Below, in pieces: positions 17,071-26,752 of a DNA stretch of 64,000 bases; position 1 is the stretch's first letter, and every line of letters starts with the position of its first letter. The DNA comes from Agrobacterium rosae. GTDB lineage: Bacteria; Pseudomonadota; Alphaproteobacteria; Rhizobiales; Rhizobiaceae. The stretch lies in assembly GCF_002915175.1 (NCBI RefSeq), contig NZ_NXEJ01000008.1, positions 283,096-347,095 of the forward strand. The letters run 5' to 3'. The notes below the pieces were generated by a model. It was not told where the DNA came from and did no database searches. It worked only from the letters and a program-made list of their open reading frames with translations. The translations under genes and the position numbers were made by a program.

Positions 17071-18989
17071 GCTGCTTCTCCCTTGTTTCCCGCGGCGCGC
17101 GCCTCATCCCAGATGCGGCAAAGCGCGCTGTAGCGCTCCGCCATCTGGCCGACGGCCTCCACATCGTTCATCTTGCCCGAAAGCCATGCACGGCCAGCAT
17201 CGGCAAAAATCGTTCGGCCAACGGCAAAGCCTTTGACGAGATCGAAGCCTGCTGCCAGACGGAAACTCTCCTCAAGCTCCGCCTGCGGTGCATCCAGCCC
17301 CAGCACCACGATGCCGCGCACGTAAGCGTCGTTGCGCTGCACCGCATCGGTCGCATTTTTCCATGCTGCCTCGCTTTTCATCGGCTCCAGCTTCCACCAG
17401 TCGGGGTAGACGCCGATCTCGTAGAAACGGTCAATGATCTTGGCCGTCGTCGTGTCATCCACAGGTCCGACTTTGGACGGAATGACTTCCAGCAGCAGTT
17501 CCAGCCGGTTGCGGCGGGCGGCCTGGAAGAGGCGAAGCACCGTGTCTTCCTGTTCCCTGCGCAGATCGGCTGCATCATCTGGGTGATAGAAGCAGAGAAC
17601 CTTGACGACATTGTTGGCTGGCCATTCGTTCAGCCCGCCGAAATCGAGGCCGAGTTCGGGCTCCAATGTCAGGGGACGAGAGCCCGGCCATTCCACGGGG
17701 CGGCCGATCCAGAGGTTCGTGCCGCTCGCCTCGTAAAGCGCATCGCGGCCCAAGCGGCTGTCGCAGAGAATGCCGTACCCGGCTTCGCCGCCGGACACCT
17801 GAAGAGCTGCTTGCAGGCAAAGCTTCTTGAACTCGCCAATCTTGTCGTGCGCAACTCCTGCCTCATCAGCCATCGCTTCCAGTTGCATGCGGTGATCGAA
17901 GGCGAAGACGCGCATGGTGTTCCAGTCACCCTTGCGGTTCGTGGCCCAGTGCACCTGCTCCAGCGCTTCATCCTTGCGCAATGCCTTGTTGTTGATGCCG
18001 GTGCGGAAGAAATATTGCAGCTCTTCCCAGCTTGGGTAAGCGGGTGTGCAGCCGTGTCGGGAGACGGCGAAGGCACCGCAGGCATTGGCGTATTTCAGGG
18101 TCGTCGGCCAGTCCTCACCGCGCAGCCAACCGCGGAACAGGCCAGCCATGAAGCCATCGCCCGCACCCAGCACGTTAAAGACTTCGATGGGGAAACCCTC
18201 GCCGGATTCGCCGTCATCGAGACTGGCTGGAATATCGCCCGGAAACACGGATGCACCCATGGGGCCGCGCTTGCAGACCAAAGTCGCTTGGGAGACCTTA
18301 CGAACGGCCTTCAACGCTTCCAGGGTATCGGTAGAACCACCGGCAATGTGAAATTCCTCTTCCGTCCCGACGATGAGGTCGAACAGATGCAGGGTCGATT
18401 GCAGCTTGGTTGTCACCTTTTCGGATTCCACGAAACGACTTTCGCCATCGCCGTGGCCTGCGACACCCCAGAGGTTGGGTCGGTAATCGATATCGAGGGC
18501 TGTCTTTGCGCCGTTTTCCCGCGCGAGGTTCAACGCCTTCAACACGGCGGCTTCCGTCTTGGGGTGGGAAAGATGTGTTCCGGTGGCGCAGACGCATCCA
18601 GCATCGGCGATGAAGGCGGGATCGATATCGTCTTCGCACAAAGCCATATCGGCGCAGTTTTCGCGGTAGAAGATCAGCGGAAATTGCGACTGGTCGCGGA
18701 TGCCGAGCAGCACCAGCGCCGTCAGGCGTTCGGGGTCGGTCTTCACGCCCCTGATATCGACGCCTTCGCGCACCAACTGTTCGCGGATAAAGCGGCCCAT
18801 ATGCTCGTCACCCACGCGGGTGATGACGGCGGTCTTCAGACCCAGCCGCGCCCCACCGGCTGCGATATTGGTGGGCGAGCCACCGATATATTTGTTGAAG
18901 GACGACATATCCTCCAGCCGCCCGCCAACCTGCGCGCCGTAAAGATCGACCGATGAACGGCCAATGGTAATCAGATCAAGCTTTTTCAC
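17067..18989 (-). CDS. iolC: 5-dehydro-2-deoxygluconokinase fused to a DUF2090 (aldolase-like) domain
   Basis: The 640-residue protein joins a PfkB-family sugar kinase (residues about 1-325) to a DUF2090 domain (about 330-635). The kinase part has the N-terminal ITIGRSSVDLYG, GGSPTNIAAGGARLG and the catalytic GAGDGFMAGLFRG. It phosphorylates 2-deoxy-5-keto-gluconate. DUF2090 resembles class I aldolases; in proteobacteria it is thought to cleave the phosphorylated product, a step done by a separate IolJ in Bacillus. No other aldolase for this step is in the cluster, which fits. It is the first gene of the operon and is preceded by likely IolR sites. Confidence 0.93.
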   Translation of the reverse strand: MKKLDLITIGRSSVDLYGAQVGGRLEDMSSFNKYIGGSPTNIAAGGARLGLKTAVITRVGDEHMGRFIREQLVREGVDIRGVKTDPERLTALVLLGIRDQSQFPLIFYRENCADMALCEDDIDPAFIADAGCVCATGTHLSHPKTEAAVLKALNLARENGAKTALDIDYRPNLWGVAGHGDGESRFVESEKVTTKLQSTLHLFDLIVGTEEEFHIAGGSTDTLEALKAVRKVSQATLVCKRGPMGASVFPGDIPASLDDGESGEGFPIEVFNVLGAGDGFMAGLFRGWLRGEDWPTTLKYANACGAFAVSRHGCTPAYPSWEELQYFFRTGINNKALRKDEALEQVHWATNRKGDWNTMRVFAFDHRMQLEAMADEAGVAHDKIGEFKKLCLQAALQVSGGEAGYGILCDSRLGRDALYEASGTNLWIGRPVEWPGSRPLTLEPELGLDFGGLNEWPANNVVKVLCFYHPDDAADLRREQEDTVLRLFQAARRNRLELLLEVIPSKVGPVDDTTTAKIIDRFYEIGVYPDWWKLEPMKSEAAWKNATDAVQRNDAYVRGIVVLGLDAPQAELEESFRLAAGFDLVKGFAVGRTIFADAGRAWLSGKMNDVEAVGQMAERYSALCRIWDEARAAGNKGEAA

Positions 18990-19026
18990 GACCGTCCTCC
19001 CTCGCTGTGACGCGAATCCTGCATCT

Positions 19027-19080
19027 GGAATGACACTCCACTATCATTCCATTTCAGGTTATTTTTGGACTATAAATTCC
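19027..19080 (-). promoter_or_regulatory. Likely IolR operators in front of iolC
   Basis: GGAATGA (19027-19033) and TCATTCC (19044-19050) form a perfect inverted repeat, and GGAC-N6-TTCC lies at 19067-19080. These resemble the GGAA-N6-TTCC palindrome reported, to my recollection, for the IolR repressor of Sinorhizobium meliloti, and an exact copy occurs upstream of iolR here. They lie 40-90 bases before the iolC start. Confidence 0.55.
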
Positions 19081-19106
19081 ATTTTCTCCATTTTCAACAT
19101 AAATAT

Positions 19107-19922
19107 TCAATTTTGGCGGTGCGTGCCGACACCGACAGCCAGTGCGATTGCAACACACAAAGTGGCCGAAAGCGAGCGGAACGCGCCGAAATCCACCTCT
19201 GATACTGCAAGGATCGTCGCACCCAACTTGCGCATCGGGCTGACCGCCGTATCGGTCATGGCAATCACCGGAATCTGACGCGCGAGGCTTGATGATACGA
19301 CGTCCATCGTCTCTACCGAGTAGGGCGAAAACGTGATGGCCAGCACCACATCGCCAGACCGTATGGCGCTCTCATTGTGCAGTTGCCCGACCGATGCGTG
19401 CAGCATGGCGGGAACGCCCATTTTTTCGAACGCGTATGCCAGATAGCTGGCGACAGCAAAGGAACGGCGTAGGCCGATGATGTGGATGGTGCTGGCTTGC
19501 GACAGAACCCGGATGGCGGTTTCGAACTCCTGCGGATCAACGGTTTTCAGCACGTTTTCGAGCGAGGCACGACCGGCATCCACGAACTCGGCCAGAAGCA
19601 GCGCGCCGCCGTCTTCACCATTGTCCCGCAGGTTGCTAAGCCGCGTCGTATAATCCGGCCAGCCGCCGGTATAGTGTTCGCGAAACAGACGCTGCATGTC
19701 TGAAAAGCCGGAAAAGCCCATAATCTGGCTGAAGCGCATAATGGCAGATGGCTGGACGCCTGCGCCTTCCGCCAGTTCGGCCACAGTTGAAACTGCGATG
19801 CGGTCGGCATGGGAGGCGACGTAGTCGGCGCATTGTCGCAGACGTTTGGGCAGACTGCCGGTTATCTCCAGCAATCGTTCCCGAAAGGCTTCAACCGTTG
19901 TCGGGGCCGCATCTGCGCTCAT
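19107..19922 (-). CDS. iolR: RpiR-family repressor of inositol catabolism
   Basis: The 271-residue regulator has an N-terminal RpiR/MurR helix-turn-helix domain (residues about 5-80; ISTVAELAEGAGVQPSAIMRF pattern) and a C-terminal SIS sugar-phosphate-binding domain (about 125-255; IHIIGLRRSFAVASYLAY and AITFSPYSVETMD). In rhizobia the RpiR-type IolR represses iol genes until an inositol breakdown intermediate binds. It lies directly upstream of iolC in the same direction, with 117 bp between that hold operator-like palindromes. Confidence 0.9.
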   Translation of the reverse strand: MSADAAPTTVEAFRERLLEITGSLPKRLRQCADYVASHADRIAVSTVAELAEGAGVQPSAIMRFSQIMGFSGFSDMQRLFREHYTGGWPDYTTRLSNLRDNGEDGGALLLAEFVDAGRASLENVLKTVDPQEFETAIRVLSQASTIHIIGLRRSFAVASYLAYAFEKMGVPAMLHASVGQLHNESAIRSGDVVLAITFSPYSVETMDVVSSSLARQIPVIAMTDTAVSPMRKLGATILAVSEVDFGAFRSLSATLCVAIALAVGVGTHRQN

Positions 19923-19958
19923 GATATCTCCCTCATTTTTCTATCCAACCCGCAATAT

Positions 19959-19972
19959 GGAATATCCATTCC
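19959..19972 (-). promoter_or_regulatory. IolR operator upstream of iolR
   Basis: GGAATATCCATTCC is an exact GGAA-N6-TTCC palindrome, 37 bases before the iolR start, which points to autoregulation. Confidence 0.65.
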
Positions 19973-20070
19973 AAAATATTTCACAAGGTTTCCATGGCGA
20001 TTCATCTGGTGACAGTGAGGGCCCGGCGTGGCATAGGGACGCCAAACCTCCAGCTTATCGGTTATTCCCA

Positions 20071-21694
<1,624 letters not shown>

Positions 21695-21696
<2 letters not shown>

Positions 21697-21723
21697 AAAA
21701 TGCGGCCTCCAGGGCCGCATTTT
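21695..21723 (+). terminator. Terminator after the ABC-F gene
   Basis: TGCGGCC (21701-21707) and GGCCGCA (21713-21719) form a GC-rich hairpin flanked by A and T runs, so it can also stop minus-strand transcripts of the DUF2171 gene. Confidence 0.75.
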
Positions 21724-21746
21724 GAGTTTGGTAAAGCGCTGGCACT

Positions 21747-21980
21747 CTAGTTGAGTGTTTCCCAGTTGCTTCGCACATCTGACGCCGATCTGCTGAGATG
21801 CACGTGTGCATCTACATGGTCGACCCAGTCCAACGGGATCAGATGGTGTTTGCCATCGTCGGAATCGGTTCTGGTCAACTTGATCCGGGTCTGGCCTTCC
21901 ATATGATCGACGGTGCCTACATGGCTACCATCTGCGGAACGCACTTCCATGTGCTCGCGAATTTTGTCTTCAGAAATCAT
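21747..21980 (-). CDS. DUF2171 domain protein
   Basis: The 77-residue soluble protein begins MISEDKIREHMEVRSADG and has the DUF2171 pattern of a small beta-barrel (PRC-barrel-like): VGTVDHMEG, IKLTRTDS, HLIPLDWVDHVDAHVHLSRSA. The function is unknown; the family is often seen beside stress genes. The ATG at 21980 has GGAGG 8 bases upstream and is preferred over one 11 codons earlier. Confidence 0.82.
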   Translation of the reverse strand: MISEDKIREHMEVRSADGSHVGTVDHMEGQTRIKLTRTDSDDGKHHLIPLDWVDHVDAHVHLSRSASDVRSNWETLN

Positions 21981-22077
21981 TTCTGTTTCCTCCGTTGTTT
22001 CTTCGATCTGCAAGGAGGAAATGAGAATGAGCCGATTTCGTTCCAGCTTTTATATGCGTATCTGTCAGCACCAGTTT

Positions 22078-23820
22078 CTAGAACAGGGCGTCCGCAAACA
22101 GATCATCATCCTCGGCGGCGGCAGATTGGCTTGCAAACGAACTGGATGTTGCCGTGCTGGCGGGCAGGAAACGAAGGTGAATATCGCGCTCCTGAGCCAT
22201 GGTGTAAAGCTTGAAAACCTGGGAGCTGAAAGGGCTGATCTTGTCGGCAAATCCGGAAACATCGGCATTGAAGCCTTGCGACAATTGCGCAGCAATCTGA
22301 CAGCATTCGTTGAACGTGTTGCCAAGCTCGCTTTGGAAGTCGAGTGAAACCACCGCAGAGCTGATGCGGCTGAACACGGCCTGGCCTTCCTCGGCAAGTG
22401 CGTCGATGCCGCTTTCCATCTGCGTCTTGGCAAGGCGCACGGTTTCCAACGCTTCATTCAAAGGTGACGCGAGATCCGCGGAAAGCCCGCGTCCCTCCTG
22501 AGCCAGTTGCTGCGTCGTTGTTTCAACCCGATGCAGTTCTTCAACGATAGCGTCGGCGGGCGTTTCCAACTTGCCTGCGAACAGGCGCATTTCACCGCTG
22601 ACGACATTGACGGAACGGCCGGCATCGCCAAGTTTCGAGCAACGCAGATTGGAGTTGAGCGCCATGTAATGGATATCGATTTTGATGGAGCGGAGAACTT
22701 CGATCCCGCGCGACAGCTCTTGCGCGCTGCTTGTGACGGACTGGACCACCTCATCGGCCTCGGCGCTGCTTTCCTGAACGCGCGCAACGAGATTGCAGGC
22801 CTCGACGATTCCCTTCTCCATCAGGGACAACACGTTCCGATCGCCATTCGATGTTCTGTCCACCAGTTCATCGCGCAGCGAAAGAATGCGCGCCGCATCA
22901 TCTGCAAAGCTGGAGATACTGGTGAAGATTTTGCCGCAGTCGCGATGGAAGTCCGATGCCGTCTCATCCATATGCGCGCTGGCCAATTGAAGCACAGCTT
23001 CCTTCAGCACTTCATATTCGGCGTCGCTGAGGGCCTTGCCTTCAGGAGACGAGCCAAAGTCGTCCATCATCTGAAGCATGCTTTGAATGTGTTCGATGCG
23101 CTGGCGTGTGATATCGCCGATTTGCAGGGACGACAGCACGGAGCCGATCTTGCCCTGAATGGTCTGGGCAATTTTCTTCACCTGAGCGGCAATATCCACC
23201 ATCTCTTGATGCTGCTGGGAAATGCGGGCGGAATTTTCGTTCAAACTCGTAATGATCTGGGGAATGGTGGAGTCGAAATCCGCCTTCGTGGTGGACGAAA
23301 ACGATAGCGCCTTGATCAGCTGTGTTCGCATGACATCGAGGTTCTTTGCGAAACGCCCGACTTCATCGGCACCAGACTGAATGCGCTCGCGTATCTCATC
23401 TGCAAAGCCGGCAAACTCGGCAAGACCAGCGCCGGTGATTTTGACCGTGATGGCAAAGGTCTTCAAATAACGAATGGTTTCGTGAATATCATCGATGTGC
23501 TCACCCGTGGAAGCACACATATCGGCCAGCGACTTGAAGCCCGCCTGACGCCGTTCCTCCGTCTTTGGCAATTGCGCAAGGTCATTGATGGTCTTGCGTA
23601 AGCCATCAACGTTGTTCTTCGCCGTCTTGCCGTCCAGAGTTCCGGTCATTCCGTCGAGAATGCCGGTGAGGTTGCCAAGAATATCCATAACGGAAACGAG
23701 AACCGCGCCGCCATCGAGAAATCTCTTCTCGATCTTTGCATGGGCAGCCGTCAGCTTGGCGCTGAGCTCGGCCTGCTGATCAAGTTTGTAGGTCACGTTG
23801 GACTTATGCAAAGTATTCAT
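22078..23820 (-). CDS. Soluble chemoreceptor-like coiled-coil protein with degenerate signalling tip
   Basis: The 580-residue protein has no signal peptide and no membrane segment. Nearly all of it is predicted helix. Near residue 370-400 it reads NSNLRCSKLGDAGRSVNVVSGEMRL in parts, which matches the conserved hairpin tip of chemoreceptors (N-x-A-L-E-A-A-R-A-G-E-x-G-x-G-F-A-V-V-A-x-E-V-R) at the G-x-x-G-R, V-V and E positions but not at the E-A-A-R core. It is therefore a cytoplasmic MCP relative that may no longer bind CheA/CheW normally. No che gene is nearby. A LuxR-type gene lies 160 bp upstream on the same strand. Confidence 0.7.
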   Translation of the reverse strand: MNTLHKSNVTYKLDQQAELSAKLTAAHAKIEKRFLDGGAVLVSVMDILGNLTGILDGMTGTLDGKTAKNNVDGLRKTINDLAQLPKTEERRQAGFKSLADMCASTGEHIDDIHETIRYLKTFAITVKITGAGLAEFAGFADEIRERIQSGADEVGRFAKNLDVMRTQLIKALSFSSTTKADFDSTIPQIITSLNENSARISQQHQEMVDIAAQVKKIAQTIQGKIGSVLSSLQIGDITRQRIEHIQSMLQMMDDFGSSPEGKALSDAEYEVLKEAVLQLASAHMDETASDFHRDCGKIFTSISSFADDAARILSLRDELVDRTSNGDRNVLSLMEKGIVEACNLVARVQESSAEADEVVQSVTSSAQELSRGIEVLRSIKIDIHYMALNSNLRCSKLGDAGRSVNVVSGEMRLFAGKLETPADAIVEELHRVETTTQQLAQEGRGLSADLASPLNEALETVRLAKTQMESGIDALAEEGQAVFSRISSAVVSLDFQSELGNTFNECCQIAAQLSQGFNADVSGFADKISPFSSQVFKLYTMAQERDIHLRFLPASTATSSSFASQSAAAEDDDLFADALF

Positions 23821-23982
23821 CGTCGTTTTCCGATCTGGCGTTGTGGACTAACGCTAAGCGGATTTAGGAAACGACAGGTGAATCAAAGCGATGATCCGCA
23901 GTCAAATGCCAATTACGGTTAACAGTTGGCTACACCACCGGTTGACGGATAGGGGCGATATACAACGCCCCTGATCCGCCCG

Positions 23983-24762
23983 TTAATTGTGCCATTTGTT
24001 TCCCCCGCCATTCGACGCTTCATCTTTACCGAAGAACCGAGAAGCGGCCTCTGTCCGGTTGCGCACATTCATCTTCTTGTAGATGTTGCGAACATGAACC
24101 TTGACCGTGTTTTCGGACAGGTGAAGACGATCGGCGATGATCTTGTTCTGCGTACCTTTGCACAACAAATCCAGGATTTGCACTTCTCTGGTGGTGAGCG
24201 CGGAAAATTCGTTCTTGCGGGCCGCGAGCGCATCGGCACGGTTGGCAACAACGGAGCGCGTATCATAAACGGTGCTTTTGGACACTTCCGGGCCCGACGA
24301 CAGCCTGCCAAGCAAGGCAGACGGAAAATGCTCGCCTCCCTTGATCAGAAGATCGACCACCGCCATGAAGACATCGAGGCGCAAATTGAGGGGAAGCACG
24401 CCATCTATGATGCGTGTGTCGACAAGTTGCTTGAGATAGGACTCGATCATATCGATGGCGTCGATGACCAGAGCGACGCGCGCAAGCGGATGTTTGGCAT
24501 GAACCTCCGCCAGCAACTCACCCAGACGGGGTCCGGAGAGCTTGTAAAACAGAACGAGCTTGACCTCGCGTATCAGCCCTTCGGGTATGGATGACGACGG
24601 TCCCGCGCTCATCATCTCGCATGTGTGAAATTTTTTACCCAATGCCTCCACCAGACATTCGGAGAAGAGATCTTCATTGGCCACGACCAGTATTGTTCCA
24701 CCGGACGATAAGGCCGTGTTATTATGCTGTGCGTTGATAACCCTCGATGCAACCATGAACAT
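23983..24762 (-). CDS. LuxR/NarL-type transcription factor with a receiver lacking the phospho-acceptor Asp
   Basis: The 259-residue regulator has a C-terminal LuxR-type helix-turn-helix (residues about 187-240: LTTREVQILDLLCKG, NKIIADRLHLSENTVKVH). The N-terminal ~150 residues follow the receiver pattern (ILVVANEDLFSECLVEAL...VKLVLFYKLSG), but the phosphorylation-site Asp at the end of the third strand is replaced by an aromatic residue. Such pseudo-receivers occur in CsgD and VpsT, which control surface matrix genes. AGGGAGG precedes the start. It is divergent, across 850 bp, from a locus for probable surface proteins, so control of that locus is a reasonable inference. Confidence 0.8.
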   Translation of the reverse strand: MFMVASRVINAQHNNTALSSGGTILVVANEDLFSECLVEALGKKFHTCEMMSAGPSSSIPEGLIREVKLVLFYKLSGPRLGELLAEVHAKHPLARVALVIDAIDMIESYLKQLVDTRIIDGVLPLNLRLDVFMAVVDLLIKGGEHFPSALLGRLSSGPEVSKSTVYDTRSVVANRADALAARKNEFSALTTREVQILDLLCKGTQNKIIADRLHLSENTVKVHVRNIYKKMNVRNRTEAASRFFGKDEASNGGGNKWHN

Positions 24763-25614
24763 ATACGCCTCCCTAAAGCGTTACGCAGATACTCTGATTC
24801 ATGTAGGAGTGCGGTGGAATGGCAGAGAGCTTTTCGGGAGCATCTCAAACATAGCCCGCTTTATTCGTTAGTTATTTATTAATCATAAGAAATAGTACAA
24901 ATAAAATGCAAAATAAATTGCCCAAATGGATTAGTCGGGCTGTAATGGCATAATAATGAGTGGTTTTTTTGGTTTACTCATGCAATTCTTGTCGCTCAGC
25001 TAAAACACACTTCAAAAAATACATTGTTCAGATGTATAAATATAATCAAGTAATTCTAGATTGCGCATATCAAGCGCGGAATTTGCAAGCTCCTCATGCC
25101 ATCTGAGGACTTTCATAGGTGATATCGCCGCTTCATTCGTTCATTTGACCCCAAAAACGACTATGGGCCTTCCGGAAAAAGGGCGTAACCCATTCGATGT
25201 CGGCTCTGGACCCAGCACTGTGCTTAGTCAATGCTTAATCCCATTTAGCAGCTAGCAACCCCCGCCCAACTCGGACACATTCGGCCCCGTTGCAACAGAC
25301 CGCAACCGGTTCGATCCAACATCATCCTGTGTGTTTGCGTAAGGATGTAACCGGCGAACTGACAAAACGACCAGACAGACTGAAGCATGAAATCTGCATT
25401 CGTTCGCGATTGTGGAGCTGGATGCGCATGTTCGTGACCGTGTCTTGCGCATTCCCAAAAGCAGCGGCCTGAAAATCCGGGCCAATAGCCGCAGACGAAA
25501 CGTCGATGAGTACGTCTGCATGTGTGTCAATATCGGAGTGAGCGCGAGTAAAATCCCATTTAAGATGAGAGGGATTTCGAAAAGCTACTCCGAACTTTTT
25601 CGGAGGATATAGAC
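24763..25614. other. Long divergent intergenic region before the secreted-protein locus
   Basis: The first ~270 bp (about 24860-25050) are strongly A/T-rich compared with the flanking DNA, the rest is of ordinary composition. No ORF with a ribosome site is seen. It should contain the promoters of the LuxR-type gene and of the secreted-protein operon. The only clear structure is the hairpin just before the first gene of that operon. Confidence 0.5.
25588..25605 (+). promoter_or_regulatory. Hairpin covering the Shine-Dalgarno of the first secreted-protein gene
   Basis: CTCCGAA (25588-25594) pairs with TTCGGAG (25599-25605) around a CTTT loop. The right arm contains most of the ribosome site CGGAGG (25601-25606) of the ATG at 25615, so initiation would require opening a 7-bp stem. 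Confidence 0.5.
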
Positions 25615-26592
25615 ATGGGTTACCCACAACAGCAGCCAGCAGGCGACGACATCACTAAGGTTGGCGCGCTCGCAGATGGATTTGCCAACACAGCGACCAA
25701 CGACAGCAACGTGGATGACAGCAATGTCGGCGTCGCCAACGGCGGCAATCGCGACAACACCTATACCGACAACAGCCAGAACCTGGATGTCGATGCCAAG
25801 GTTCAGGTCGCGACCGACAATGGCGACAACCGCGACAACAGCTATAACTGGGACTACGACAGCAAGACATCCAGCTATAGCGACAATGACACCAATTCGA
25901 ACAACAAGACCGTCAACGTGAACGACGCTGATACCTCCGTGAAAAGCGATTACGACTGGAGCTATGACAGCAAGTCCTACAGCGACAACGACACCAAGGT
26001 CATTACGAACACCCACACAGATACCGACACCAAGACGTTCAACTACTCCGATACGGATACGGATATCAAAACAACGACCGATAGCTTCAACTCGGCGTTC
26101 TCCAAGACAGATACCGATTTCTCGACGATCGAACACGTCAAGGACATCGGAAATCTGGGTGTTGCCGGCGGTGACATCGCGTTCAACCTCGGCGACGACT
26201 TCTCCTTCTCGCTCAATGTCGACAACATTCTCAACAACTCGTTGAACGGCGATGGCAACGACAGCGCATTCAGCTTGGTTCAGGCCAGCCATCTGGCTGA
26301 TCAGGACACGGCCTACAATGTGAGCATGAACAACCAGGACGCCCATAACGACCTAAGCACCCAGGGCGGCGAAGCCCACGGCGCGCAGGGTATGGATATG
26401 GACGGCAAGGGTTGGGACCTCAAGGCAGGCGACGATGCGACGGGCACGAGCTCGACGAACGCCTCTTCGATCCTGGCGAACTCCGGCTACCATCTGGAAC
26501 TGGTACAGGGTGCAAACCTTCTCACCAACTCCTTCGAAGGCAGCGTCATCGGCGGCGACTCGCATCATGCGGGTGAAGACGCAAGCTCCTGA
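25615..26592 (+). CDS. Acidic D/N/S/T-rich low-complexity protein, probable type I secretion substrate
   Basis: The 325-residue product matches no family I can name. Residues about 25-175 are a low-complexity run of short units such as NDSNVDDSNVG, NGDNRDNSYNWDYDSK and YSDNDTKV, very rich in Asp, Asn, Ser, Thr and Tyr, with cysteine absent. The C-terminal part is more ordered and includes LVQGANLLTN (about residues 296-305), a G-x-N-x-x-x-N motif shared with the next gene's product. There is no N-terminal signal peptide and no RTX nonapeptide. Secretion by the transporter encoded just downstream is inferred from position and composition. Calcium binding by the Asp-rich region is possible. Confidence 0.65.
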   Translation: MGYPQQQPAGDDITKVGALADGFANTATNDSNVDDSNVGVANGGNRDNTYTDNSQNLDVDAKVQVATDNGDNRDNSYNWDYDSKTSSYSDNDTNSNNKTVNVNDADTSVKSDYDWSYDSKSYSDNDTKVITNTHTDTDTKTFNYSDTDTDIKTTTDSFNSAFSKTDTDFSTIEHVKDIGNLGVAGGDIAFNLGDDFSFSLNVDNILNNSLNGDGNDSAFSLVQASHLADQDTAYNVSMNNQDAHNDLSTQGGEAHGAQGMDMDGKGWDLKAGDDATGTSSTNASSILANSGYHLELVQGANLLTNSFEGSVIGGDSHHAGEDASS

Positions 26593-26617
26593 GACCTCAC
26601 TCTCTAGATCGAAAAGA

Positions 26618-26641
26618 CTGCACCGGCTTGGGCCGGTGCAG
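26618..26641 (+). promoter_or_regulatory. Intercistronic hairpin between the two secreted-protein genes
   Basis: CTGCACCGGC (26618-26627) and GCCGGTGCAG (26632-26641) form a perfect 10-bp stem with a 4-nt loop, followed by only three T. It probably lowers read-through or protects the first message, so the first protein would be made in excess over the rest of the operon. Confidence 0.6.
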
Positions 26642-26752
26642 TTTCCGGCTGTAGCAGCCGTAGACCCCGTTGAACGGCGATGTCGCCCGAAGCCGAAGCC
26701 CGGCTTCCTTGCTGCGGCGTGACCGGAACGGGTCTGAAGAGGGGGACAAGCC

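Noticed and set aside
17061-18956. A 631-codon open frame on the plus strand opposite iolC
   Set aside because: It mirrors iolC codon structure, has no ribosome site or family likeness, and iolC itself is an unmistakable gene.
25655-26258. Alternative frames over the D/N-rich gene giving Ser/Arg/Thr-rich proteins
   Set aside because: These are frame-shifted readings of a repetitive GAC/AAC-rich sequence; only the frame at 25615 has a ribosome site.
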